Shown: piece by piece, positions 1 through 9,121 of the stretch
Position numbering within the stretch: the stretch's first letter is position 1
How the letters are laid out: every line of letters begins with the position of its first letter
Assembly (NCBI GenBank): GCA_021797555.1
Contig: JAJZZM010000019.1
Span: 1-45,219, forward strand
Direction of reading: 5' to 3'
Source of the DNA: Thermoplasmata archaeon
GTDB taxonomy: Archaea; Thermoplasmatota; Thermoplasmata; Thermoplasmatales; Thermoplasmataceae
Length of the DNA: 45,219 nucleotides
The notes under the pieces: generated by a model
Seen by the model: the letters and a program-made list of their open reading frames with translations, nothing else
Told to the model about the DNA's origin: nothing
Databases searched by the model: none
Program-made: the position numbers and the translations under genes

Positions 1-56
1 TTTATCTGTGTTTTATCAGGGTATATTCTGAATTTATAAGTGGTTTTATATTCCAT
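1..56 (-). CDS. tnpB: TnpB (OrfB, IS200/IS605-type), N-terminal fragment cut by window edge
   Basis: Only the first 18 codons are inside the window, read on the minus strand from an ATG at 54-56. They encode MEYKTTYKFRIYPDKTQI, which matches the usual opening of TnpB/OrfB proteins (a 'YKFRIYP' strand followed by K-x-Q). A TATA-like stretch (forward 66-80) lies upstream of the start. TnpB is the RNA-guided nuclease carried by IS200/IS605 and IS607 elements; the rest of the gene and its right end lie outside the window. The identification rests on a short but characteristic motif. Confidence 0.55.
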   Translation of the reverse strand, partial: MEYKTTYKFRIYPDKTQI

Positions 57-552
57 GTATATAAATAGATAATATAAATATATATAACTATTCTCATTTA
101 TTATGTTACCTACATTTATTCAAAAAAATATATAATTTATTAATATTTTAGAAATCATATCATTCGTGGGTTCTGAAAAGATTTCAAATTGTGATTATCT
201 ATTGAATATTTGTATTATATAATTCCAGGAATTCATCCACATCACAAGCTCAGTGGCTTTCTTTCTGGTATGTTGATTTGTAATTATCCTGTTATTCATT
301 ATTAATGAATATATACAATTGTTATATTTTTTTTCTCTATGCCGTTGATATTTTAAATGTTTTTACCATAAAATAATCTATAGCTGGCATTTATTCCATG
401 AAATAAGTATCTTTATTATCTGCTTAAGTGCGCATCATAATATTATTAATTACAGAATATTCATAAAATTTTTTAATTTTAAATTCCATTTTAAACTTTT
501 ATATAATTATAAAATTAAAGCGTATGAATTTTTATAATATAAAAATATAAAT
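57..552. other. Gene-free stretch upstream of tnpB; probable left flank/left end of an IS605-type element
   Basis: No convincing ORF on either strand. Positions 240-283 resemble 6988-7033 in the same orientation: CCACAT, then TCAGTnG, then the exact 12-mer TGTTGATTTGTA. Because the left-edge tnpB also points to lower coordinates, this repeat may mark the left end of a tnpB element. The remainder is AT-rich and carries nothing else I recognise. Confidence 0.35.
240..283 (-). repeat. Dispersed repeat copy 1 (possible IS left end)
   Basis: By eye this is about 70% similar over roughly 45 bp to 6988-7033, including the exact 12-mer TGTTGATTTGTA. Both copies lie upstream (on the minus strand) of tnpB-derived sequence: the tnpB start at 56 here, and a tnpB-like tail at 6735-6854 in the other copy. 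That makes a shared insertion-sequence terminus the simplest reading, which remains inference. Confidence 0.35.
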
Positions 553-1845
<1,293 letters not shown>

Positions 1846-1962
1846 TTAAAATATTATTAATAAATCTTATTATATATACTATAATGTATATTATATAAAT
1901 AAATATATATTATAAATAAATTCAATATTATACTTATGATTAAACATCAAAATTTTAAATAA

Positions 1963-3756
1963 TTATTCATCGTTTACCTGACCATTTTTAATAAAGTTTT
2001 TTAGCCTTTCGGTTTTATATCCTGTATTCGATGCAATGTAATATATTATTAAACTCAGAACTGCAAATATTATATAATCGTAAGGGTATTTTATTGCGTT
2101 TATTCCCAATGACCCATAATATGACATTATGCCTATAACAATATTATAAATGATAATCCATACAGTGGCCTTTATAACATTTTTTGATTCATCAAACCTG
2201 TAAAGTATTGTTGATGATACTATAAGTGTTAAGGTAAAAATGCTAAAATACACATAAAATGGCAATAATGACATTGCGTATACTATGCCTATAAAAATAA
2301 AAATTATCCAGTAAATAATAGAAAATGTGATTATATTTTTAAATGAAATATTAAATGTTTTTCTTCCATAGCCACTTAGCAGGAATAATGGCAGGCCGCC
2401 AACAACAATTAGTAATAATAAACTTACAACACTCCAGCCAGAGAAATATATGAGTAAAGAAGCTATTACAAAGCCTAATGGGGATAATATTTTCAGAAAA
2501 GGTGTTTTAAATTTCCTTTCCATATCTGGTGCAGTTTTCCTCAGTGATGAATTAGTAATTCCTGCTGCTAAATAAGCATATACTGTAAATGATGCATTAA
2601 TTCCTATAAGTGCATACCATGATGGAAATGGCAATAAAAATAATGCACCAATTATAAATGTTATTAGCAGCGATACCCATGGTGTCCTGAATTTTGAATG
2701 CAGCCTTCCAAATATATTGGGAAAATAATCTATTTTATTCATTCCGTATAATGACCTGGCAGAGGAACCTACATAAACATTTAATGTTGATGCAGATGAA
2801 ATTATGGAAACTATTATTAAAAATACTGCAAATCCAATCAAAAAATATATTCCTGTTGAATTGAAAGCATAATAAAATGGATTCGCTGACCAGCTTGATG
2901 ATAATAATGCCGGCCAGTCACCTGGAGAAACACCGGCAGCTTTCCAGTTTATTGCACCTATAAATGCTATCTGTAAAAATATATATGTGACCATTGCAGC
3001 AACCATTGAAAATATTAGCCCTAATGGAATAGCTTTTCCAGGATTTTTTGTTTCACCGGCATAATCAAGTCCCTGCCTAAAACCTAAATATGAGAATATT
3101 ACACCCCCTGGAACCATTGCAGCAAAGATCGATGAAGTTCCATATGGCAAAAATCCATCTCTAAGTTCAAAGAAATTTTTAGAATCAAATATAAATGAAA
3201 AAATCATGATTACAGTTAAAATTATCGCTGCCATTTTAAACCATGTCATTACTGCATTTGCCTTTCCAAATATGTTTACGCCGATAAACTGTATTAATAT
3301 AAATAATCCTAAAAATAATAATGCTACAATAATACCATATGATGTCAATAATGATGTATGCGCATTATAAACATCGGGTATATAACTGCTTATAAAGCTC
3401 GTTAATGCCGCTGCCTCAACAGGCGGTGTTGATATTGCACCTATTGTATATGCTAAGCCTAAATAAAAATTGCTCACAGGTCCATGTGAAAATTCATTGA
3501 ATCTTACCAATGATCCTGAGTATGGAAACATTGTTCCAAGTTCACTGAAAACCAGTGCAAGCACTATAAAAAATAAACCTGCAATAACCCATGTCAGTAT
3601 TGATGCGGGGCCATCATATACAGGTACAGCCAATACTCCTAAGAGCCAACCTGATCCAACCATGCCGGTAAAGCTGATTAAGAATATATCCATTGTTGAT
3701 AACGATTTTCGTAATTTATCTGTATTATTCATAGTACTCAAAAAAGTTAAATTCAT
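1963..3756 (-). CDS. APC superfamily amino-acid permease
   Basis: Cytoplasmic-membrane amino-acid transporter of 597 aa. The N-terminal signature TGMVGSGWLLG is the unwound first helix of APC (amino acid-polyamine-organocation) permeases, and the LVFSELGTMFPYSGSLVRF segment is the typical second/third helix region. About 12-14 hydrophobic helices follow, with a hydrophobic C-terminal extension after residue 450 that is longer than in the minimal 12-helix family. ATG at 3756 is preferred because an AT-rich TATA-like box (forward 3774-3781) lies just upstream; an internal ATG eight codons later is possible. The substrate cannot be assigned. Confidence 0.88.
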   Translation of the reverse strand: MNLTFLSTMNNTDKLRKSLSTMDIFLISFTGMVGSGWLLGVLAVPVYDGPASILTWVIAGLFFIVLALVFSELGTMFPYSGSLVRFNEFSHGPVSNFYLGLAYTIGAISTPPVEAAALTSFISSYIPDVYNAHTSLLTSYGIIVALLFLGLFILIQFIGVNIFGKANAVMTWFKMAAIILTVIMIFSFIFDSKNFFELRDGFLPYGTSSIFAAMVPGGVIFSYLGFRQGLDYAGETKNPGKAIPLGLIFSMVAAMVTYIFLQIAFIGAINWKAAGVSPGDWPALLSSSWSANPFYYAFNSTGIYFLIGFAVFLIIVSIISSASTLNVYVGSSARSLYGMNKIDYFPNIFGRLHSKFRTPWVSLLITFIIGALFLLPFPSWYALIGINASFTVYAYLAAGITNSSLRKTAPDMERKFKTPFLKILSPLGFVIASLLIYFSGWSVVSLLLLIVVGGLPLFLLSGYGRKTFNISFKNIITFSIIYWIIFIFIGIVYAMSLLPFYVYFSIFTLTLIVSSTILYRFDESKNVIKATVWIIIYNIVIGIMSYYGSLGINAIKYPYDYIIFAVLSLIIYYIASNTGYKTERLKNFIKNGQVNDE

Positions 3757-3978
3757 GATATTATTTATATTTCATTATAAATTCTGATATTTTAAAAACA
3801 ATATTAATATTTATATTGCATTTAATGAAAAATTTATTAATTATTTTAAAAAATAGATGAATTAAATGAAAGTTATAAAATAAAAATATTAAATGGTTCC
3901 TAGGTTGATATATTAAACGATACTTCGCTTGATCTTAATGATAAAAAGCTTAATTTAATTAATGCTGTTATAGCATCA

Positions 3979-4332
3979 GTGCACTCTTATATCTCCATGG
4001 ATAGGGATAAAATGACACAGCGCGTTATAAATGCAATAAAAACAGGTAATGTTAATATTATACGCTACTCAAAGTGCAGATTAATAAATGAAATGCCAGA
4101 ATATGATATAGACAGGGATGAGGTTACAAAATACTGTGAAAAATATAAAACGGCCCCTGAAATAAATTCATTGCCAAAAATATTTGGTTTGAATGATGAA
4201 AACATATTAAAAACATCAAAATATAATATATATTATTCTGTAAACATAGGTTCGCATAATATTTACCACCATGATTTTATGGAACTTGGCATAGGTACCG
4301 CAAGGCGTGGCTGGATTACAAAAACAGAATGA
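3979..4332 (+). CDS. Hypothetical protein, probably frameshifted near its start
   Basis: Not recognised. The frame is open from just after a stop at 3901 to 4332 but has only a weak GTG (3979) or internal ATG (3997) to start from. A much better start, ATG at 3894 with a TATA box (forward 3873-3885) about 20-25 bp upstream, lies one frame off; a single-base change near 3903-3905 would join the two and give about 146 codons. The protein is polar and soluble, ending in ELGIGTARRGWITK. Either it is a broken gene or translation starts at a non-ATG codon. Confidence 0.4.
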   Translation: MHSYISMDRDKMTQRVINAIKTGNVNIIRYSKCRLINEMPEYDIDRDEVTKYCEKYKTAPEINSLPKIFGLNDENILKTSKYNIYYSVNIGSHNIYHHDFMELGIGTARRGWITKTE

Positions 4333-4410
4333 TAAATATATTTAATTATAATGATTTGTTAAAATTTTTGAAAAAATAGTTTTTAATAATATAATTATAT
4401 ATTAAAAAAT

Positions 4411-4575
4411 ATGTGCGATGATTGCATGGCTGATAACTGCAAATGCGACAAATGCTATTTATACAGGCATTATTCAGCATGCCCTGTTTGCGGACATACA
4501 ATATTTTTGGACTGCTGCCAGGGATTTATAGACCATCATTATGATTTGGAATTTAATATTAATAATTCAAAATAA
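4411..4575 (+). CDS. Small cysteine-rich, probably zinc-binding protein (54 aa)
   Basis: ATG at 4411 to TAA at 4573-4575. The peptide has nine cysteines in its first 36 residues (C2, C5, C10, C12, C15, C24, C27, C35, C36), including CPVCGH and CDKCYLY, and conserved-looking histidines (H20, H29, and HH near residue 43). Such density suggests one or two zinc or other metal sites. A TATA-like AT stretch at 4390-4405 directly upstream fits a leaderless transcript. No family is recognised; redox, metal handling or RNA binding are all possible. The regular Cys spacing makes a chance ORF unlikely in DNA this AT-rich. Confidence 0.6.
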   Translation: MCDDCMADNCKCDKCYLYRHYSACPVCGHTIFLDCCQGFIDHHYDLEFNINNSK

Positions 4576-5207
4576 GCTTTATCATTTTTAATGGATTATT
4601 TGTTCCTTTTTCAAAATAGTTTTTTAATTTATTATTAACTAATGAAAGCAATGGCAATAATTTAATATTTCATATTAAAACTAAATTTATACTATCATTT
4701 TCCTTTAATATTGTTATTTTATATCCATGAAATGGACCTTTAATATAATTTTAGGTTAAAATAAAATTTTTATCATCTGTATCAATTCTCATTTTTCCTT
4801 TACCTAAAAATGCAAATTGAGAATAATAATCACCTATTTTTTCTATTAGCATTGTTCTGTACCATAATCCGGGAGTTTTTTATAATCCTTACTATATTCC
4901 AGAAATTATTTTTATTGTATTTTATATCTATTTCTTTCTTTTTTAAATTCCATAATTCCGTATAACTAATATTTAATATATATAAAGAAAAATTTTGATT
5001 TAAATTGATTTATAAATATATGTTTAGAAATCTATATATATATTAACTAAATAAATAATCTGTATTAAATCTCTATATATAAATTTTTTCCATCGTTATA
5101 CTGCATTTTATGCTTTATAATAAAATTATATTATCCAATACAGTTAAAGTTTTTAGCTTTATGCAAAATTAATAAATATTTATATATTAAAAAAAAATGA
5201 TTAAATC
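4576..5207. other. Long intergenic stretch with a decayed minus-strand gene
   Basis: The gap holds the pseudogene remnant listed at 4670-4953 and the promoter of the sugar porter. The TATA-like box at 5173-5186 lies about 25-30 bp before the ATG at 5208. Nothing else recognisable. Confidence 0.5.
4670..4953 (-). pseudogene. Decayed hypothetical gene, about 95 codons
   Basis: An ATG at 4953 with a TATA-like box upstream opens a frame (MEFKKERNRYKIQ) that hits stops. Protein-like sequence then continues by frame changes: FLEYSKDYKK, then TPGLWYRTMLIEKIGDYY and GKGKMRIDTDDKNFI, an in-frame TAA, then YIKGPFHGYKITILKEN and a stop at 4670. The mixture of polar and aromatic residues without low complexity suggests real coding ancestry with one or two frameshifts and nonsense codons. 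Family unknown. Confidence 0.4.
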
Positions 5208-6689
5208 ATGGAAAATGAGAGTTCAGATCCGGTATTAAAGCAATTGAACGGAAAAGTAACAACAAAATTTTACTGGGCAACGACAATGCTTGCTACAATA
5301 GGTGGATTTTTATTTGGATACGATACCTCAAATATAGGAACTGCACTGCAGTTCATACCTTTTTATTCAACAAAATTGAATCCATTTATTACTGGTTATC
5401 TGGTTGCAGGTGCATCACTCGGTGCCGCAATAGGGGCATTGATAGCGGCAGCATTAACCGATAAATATGGCAGAAAATATTTACTTATAGCAGATGCATT
5501 GATATATACTATCGGCGCTATCCTCTCGGGAATAACAATAGACCTTGCAATGCTATTGATATCAAGGACCTTTATTGGTATCGCTGTAGGTGCTGATTCT
5601 GCAATAGCAACAGCATATATAGCAGAATACGCGCCTGATAAAAGAAGGGGCAAATTATCCATAATGCAACAGTGGATGATAACATGGGGTATTTTAGGTG
5701 CGTATTTAGTTGGAATGCTTGTATTCTTTATAGCCCCGGGCCTTGCATATACTGTTGACTGGAGGGTATTATTAGGTGTTGCAGCAATACCATCATTAAT
5801 AGGCCTTGCATTCAGGTTATACATGCCAGAATCACCAAGATGGTTAATACTGCATGAAAAATATGATAAGGCAATAGATGCGCTTAAAAAATTCGGAATA
5901 AACGTAAAGGATAATGAATTAAAAAATACGCATGACTTTCTTGTTTCATTGGATAATAAAATAAAGGAAACGCCTGGGATTAAAAGGGCATTTGTTATAG
6001 TAGCATTATTTATGATGTTCCAGCAGATAACAGGGATAAATGTGCCGTTTTATTATGGTCCAACAGTAATATCAAGTCTTCATTTGATACCGAGCTCAAC
6101 GGCCCCTGTTGCAGGTGCAGTTTTTGCTGTTGAGGCGTCTGCAATACTTGCAATAATAAATGTTCTTGCAACATTGATAGGATTTAAATTGATAGATTCA
6201 TACGGCAGAAGGTCATTAGCATTGCTTGGATATTCTGGAATGGCATTCTTTGATTTCATTGGAACAGCATTATATTTAATGCATATTGATATAGGATTAT
6301 TAATAGGATTCGCAGGATTTATAATATTTTTCGCCTTTGGTGTAGGTGGAACAGGATGGATAATTCAGGGAGAATATTTCCCGACAAGATACCGTGGCTT
6401 ATATGCATCATTAATAGCCTTTGTGGACTGGATATCAAACTTTGCAATAATAGAATTATTCCCTGTAATGCATGTATCCATAGGCCTGGGCTATACTATG
6501 GCAGTATTTGGCGTATTATCAACAATTGCGGCGATAACATTCTTTATAATAATGCCTGTGACAAAGGGAAAATCTGTTGAGGATATAACATCAATGTTCG
6601 AAAACAACACATTAAAAAATGTTAAAAAGGCATCAAGGGAAATACCGGCAGAATCAGCAGAAACTGTAAATGACAAAACAAAGGCATAA
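5208..6689 (+). CDS. MFS sugar porter
   Basis: Twelve-helix major facilitator of 493 aa in the sugar porter family (TC 2.A.1.1). Visible signatures: GYDTSNIG in helix 1, DKYGRKY in the loop between helices 2 and 3, AEYAPDKRRGKL after helix 4, PESPRWL before the central loop, QQITGINVPFYYGPTVI in helix 7, and DSYGRRSL in the loop between helices 8 and 9. These are the classic PROSITE sugar-transport motifs. It likely imports a hexose or pentose, probably by proton symport given the steep proton gradient of acidophiles. ATG at 5208 follows a TATA-like box. Monocistronic. Confidence 0.92.
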   Translation: MENESSDPVLKQLNGKVTTKFYWATTMLATIGGFLFGYDTSNIGTALQFIPFYSTKLNPFITGYLVAGASLGAAIGALIAAALTDKYGRKYLLIADALIYTIGAILSGITIDLAMLLISRTFIGIAVGADSAIATAYIAEYAPDKRRGKLSIMQQWMITWGILGAYLVGMLVFFIAPGLAYTVDWRVLLGVAAIPSLIGLAFRLYMPESPRWLILHEKYDKAIDALKKFGINVKDNELKNTHDFLVSLDNKIKETPGIKRAFVIVALFMMFQQITGINVPFYYGPTVISSLHLIPSSTAPVAGAVFAVEASAILAIINVLATLIGFKLIDSYGRRSLALLGYSGMAFFDFIGTALYLMHIDIGLLIGFAGFIIFFAFGVGGTGWIIQGEYFPTRYRGLYASLIAFVDWISNFAIIELFPVMHVSIGLGYTMAVFGVLSTIAAITFFIIMPVTKGKSVEDITSMFENNTLKNVKKASREIPAESAETVNDKTKA

Positions 6690-6734
6690 ATAATTTTTAA
6701 ATAATAATATTTATTTAAAGGAATCATGAAAACC

Positions 6735-6854
6735 TTATTTAGCCTCAGCCATAATGACGATATAGCTGTGAGAATCGAAGGCGGCTGTCAACTTACTTGA
6801 ACTTCGAGGGCGTTGGATAGGATAACCACCCTTCAACTCTATTTCATACCTCAT
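6735..6854 (-). pseudogene. tnpB C-terminal tail remnant (putative)
   Basis: A 39-codon minus-strand frame starting MRYEIELKGG and ending VIMAEAK. It is noticeably richer in GC than its surroundings. Its Ser/Arg/Lys-rich make-up (YPIQRPRSSSKLTAAFDSHS) resembles the unstructured tails of TnpB proteins that are encoded over the right end and guide-RNA region of IS605-type elements. No RuvC or zinc-ribbon motif remains, so the assignment rests on composition and on the nearby left-end-like repeat. Confidence 0.3.
6775..6836. ncRNA. Possible structured RNA (guide-RNA end of a tnpB element)
   Basis: Two alternative stems can form: TCGAAG with CTTCGA around a 21-nt loop, or the longer hairpin TTGA/AGGG/TGG with CCA/CCCT/TCAA at 6797-6836. 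The sequence stands out by GC content in an otherwise AT-rich gap. If the neighbourhood is a tnpB relic, this is where an omega/reRNA scaffold would lie, read from the minus strand. Expression is unknown. Confidence 0.25.
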
Positions 6855-6987
6855 TAATATTTAATAAGGTGAATAGGAGTTTGTCTATTCTACACTACAA
6901 TTCATAATCCCACAGAATAGGAGGTGATTAATATAGTAATAGTGGCTATGGATAGTTTAATTTTCTATATTTGTATCCCAGAAATTG

Positions 6988-7033
6988 AGCCACATTATAA
7001 ATTCAGTAGTTTTCCTTATATGTTGATTTGTAC
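6988..7033 (-). repeat. Dispersed repeat copy 2 (possible IS left end)
   Basis: Partner of 240-283: shared CCACAT, TCAGTnG and TGTTGATTTGTA blocks in the same order and spacing, differing by small indels. It abuts the stop codon of the acyl-CoA dehydrogenase gene at 7035. Confidence 0.35.
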
Positions 7034-7034
7034 A

Positions 7035-8678
7035 TCAATTTTTTATTGTGTTTTCTATGGATTCAATATTTATAATCGAATCCGCTTTTTTAACCATCGA
7101 TAAATCATAATCCAATTTCTTTACATGCCTTGAATAATATAATATTCCTGAATTAATAAATCTGTCAATATTATTTTTATTCCCTATATAAATTAATAGA
7201 ATTGAGGACATTGCATTTCCAATATTTTTCATTATTTCCTTTGCATAGAATTGGGCTTCGTTATTATTATATTCAAATAATTTATTTATTTCATCTTTAA
7301 TTAACATAAATGATTTTTCTGCATATTCCTTTCCATTGTTTATATTATTTACCATATTATTAAAATCATCCAATAATTTTTTATGTGCATTCTTTTTGAA
7401 AATTGCTTCCAGCATATCCAGTGCCTGAATATTGCTTGCACCTTCCCATATTGGTGTTATCAATGCCTCCCTGTGCCATCTCTCAACAGGGAATTCCTTC
7501 AAAAATCCTATGCCACCATGCATTTCCATTGCCATCTGTGTTATATATGATGATGATTCTGCGGTAATGTTTTTCACAATATGTGTCAATAATCTTGCAT
7601 AATTGTAATCATCATTATACGGTGGCTTTATATCCAGAACTTTATCAAATTCATATATTGATTTAAATGTTAATGCTATAGAACCTTCCAGCAATACTTC
7701 CATATCAGTTAAATCTTTTTTAATTCCGTAATGCTCTATCAGATATTTTCCAAAGGCTTTTCTTTTCATTGAATAGTAATATGCCTCTAAATATGCCTTT
7801 CTTGCTATTCCACATGCTGCAGCAGCATTGTCAAGGCGTGAAACCATTAAATCCTCTGTTATATAGTATATACCCCTGCCTGCATCACCTATCATATATG
7901 CCTCTGAATTATTTAATTCAACCTCTCCCGATGGCACACTTTTTGTTGCACTTTTATCTTTTAATCTCCTTAATTTATAATTTAATTGATTATTCTGATT
8001 TTTTCTGGGCAGTAAAAATAATGATAATCCCTTGGCTCCAGAATTATTATCATGAAATGCAGATGTTAATGATACATCGGCCATACCCGCATTGCTAGCA
8101 AAATATTTATCACCGGTTAACAGCCATTTATCATTATATTTATTTGCTACTGTAAGATTATTGCCTATATCACTGCCACCCTGTACTTCTGTAAACCAGG
8201 TTGCGCCCAAATATAAATTATTCTTATCACCAATTAATTCAGGAACATAATAATTGAAATCCGGTGCATATTTTGATATTGCATATGCAGTCTGGTTTGT
8301 TAATGTAATTATGCAGTATATTCCAGGGTCAGCAACAAGATATCCCATTGCATAATGCTTTATTAATGATTTTTCATGAACATATGGCCTATTTATTCCA
8401 AAATCAATAATTAATTTTTTTAATGCCTGTTTTTCCAGAGGATTTAATAATATATCATCTATCCTTTCACCGTTGATTCCCCACATTGACAGTTCGGGCT
8501 TTGATATTTTATCTATGTAATCCGTTGTTTCATATAACTCTTTTCCTGAATATGCACCTAAAGCCGATAAATTGATATTTTTACCTGAAAAAAAGTTAAT
8601 TATTTCCTTAAATGGCATATCTATGTCATAATGGTTTTTTCCATATGAATTTGATAAATATGAAAACGTATCGTCCAT
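7035..8678 (-). CDS. Acyl-CoA dehydrogenase, AidB-like
   Basis: FAD-dependent acyl-CoA dehydrogenase of 547 aa, longer than the usual 380-400 aa and with the layout of the AidB/large ACAD subgroup. Signatures: WFTEVQGGSDIGNN (FAD/substrate loop), the FLLPR middle beta-domain, RKAFGKYLIEH and MEMHGGIGFLKEFPVERWHR in the C-terminal helical domain, and PIWEGASNIQALD, where the Glu sits at the position typical of the catalytic base region. Likely reaction: alpha,beta-desaturation of a branched or long-chain acyl-CoA. A TATA box about 25 bp before the ATG (forward 8699-8708) supports leaderless expression. An acyl-CoA ligase follows upstream on the same strand. Confidence 0.88.
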   Translation of the reverse strand: MDDTFSYLSNSYGKNHYDIDMPFKEIINFFSGKNINLSALGAYSGKELYETTDYIDKISKPELSMWGINGERIDDILLNPLEKQALKKLIIDFGINRPYVHEKSLIKHYAMGYLVADPGIYCIITLTNQTAYAISKYAPDFNYYVPELIGDKNNLYLGATWFTEVQGGSDIGNNLTVANKYNDKWLLTGDKYFASNAGMADVSLTSAFHDNNSGAKGLSLFLLPRKNQNNQLNYKLRRLKDKSATKSVPSGEVELNNSEAYMIGDAGRGIYYITEDLMVSRLDNAAAACGIARKAYLEAYYYSMKRKAFGKYLIEHYGIKKDLTDMEVLLEGSIALTFKSIYEFDKVLDIKPPYNDDYNYARLLTHIVKNITAESSSYITQMAMEMHGGIGFLKEFPVERWHREALITPIWEGASNIQALDMLEAIFKKNAHKKLLDDFNNMVNNINNGKEYAEKSFMLIKDEINKLFEYNNNEAQFYAKEIMKNIGNAMSSILLIYIGNKNNIDRFINSGILYYSRHVKKLDYDLSMVKKADSIINIESIENTIKN

Positions 8679-9121
8679 ATATATTTAATATGAATCGTTA
8701 TATAAATATTGTTAACTTTTATGTTGGATGTTGATCATTAAACATGACTGAAAGTATATATTAAAGCTTTATTTTAAGGCTTTCGTGGTGTGTATAATTT
8801 GCCATATTTTTATATGGTCCTTATCTTTACCGAAATTTAGGTTTAAGGGATAAAAAATATTTAGAAAATGAATTTTAAATTTTATATTAAATTGAATATT
8901 TAATTTAAAAGAGCCTTAAATAAATATTGAATCACTCGCAATAATTCTGCATATTTATATTCCATATATGTTATTTATATATTTTTAGTTTTGTTTAACA
9001 TGAAATGGCCATAACCAAAAGAGATGATAACTTCTAAAGTTTGTATTAACATAGTTAAAAACTATAACCTGGTATAGATATAGTAAATGGAAAAATAATT
9101 ATTACCATTACTAAATATTTT
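8679..9121. other. Intergenic, AT-rich; promoter of the acyl-CoA dehydrogenase and one palindrome
   Basis: No gene seen. A perfect palindrome CCATAT-TTTT-ATATGG lies at 8802-8817, about 125 bp upstream of the dehydrogenase start, as a hairpin or protein site of unknown role. The only other signal is the TATA box near 8699-8708. Confidence 0.4.

Larger units (their letters stand above)
6735..7033 (-). mobile_element. Relic of an IS200/IS605-type element, internally deleted (putative)
   Basis: The gap between two genes contains, in minus-strand order, a copy of the dispersed left-end-like repeat (7033-6988), about 130 bp of AT-rich DNA, and a GC-richer tnpB-tail-like frame. The latter overlaps stem-loops: TCGAAG (6775-6780)/CTTCGA (6802-6807); TTGA+AGGG+TGG pairing with CCA+CCCT+TCAA (6797-6836); ACCT..AGGT around 6848-6872; and GAATAG/CTATTC near 6873-6895. 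This layout would fit a MITE-like derivative keeping both ends of a tnpB element while the coding core is lost. It does not move by itself. Confidence 0.35.

Noticed and set aside
5396-5824. 142-codon minus-strand ORF inside the sugar porter gene
   Set aside because: It lies fully antisense to a well-supported gene, has no domain and no promoter; it is a shadow of the repetitive membrane-protein coding frame.
8770-8917. 48-codon open frame without a start codon on the minus strand
   Set aside because: It is AT-rich with no start or domain; open frames of this size occur by chance in this composition.
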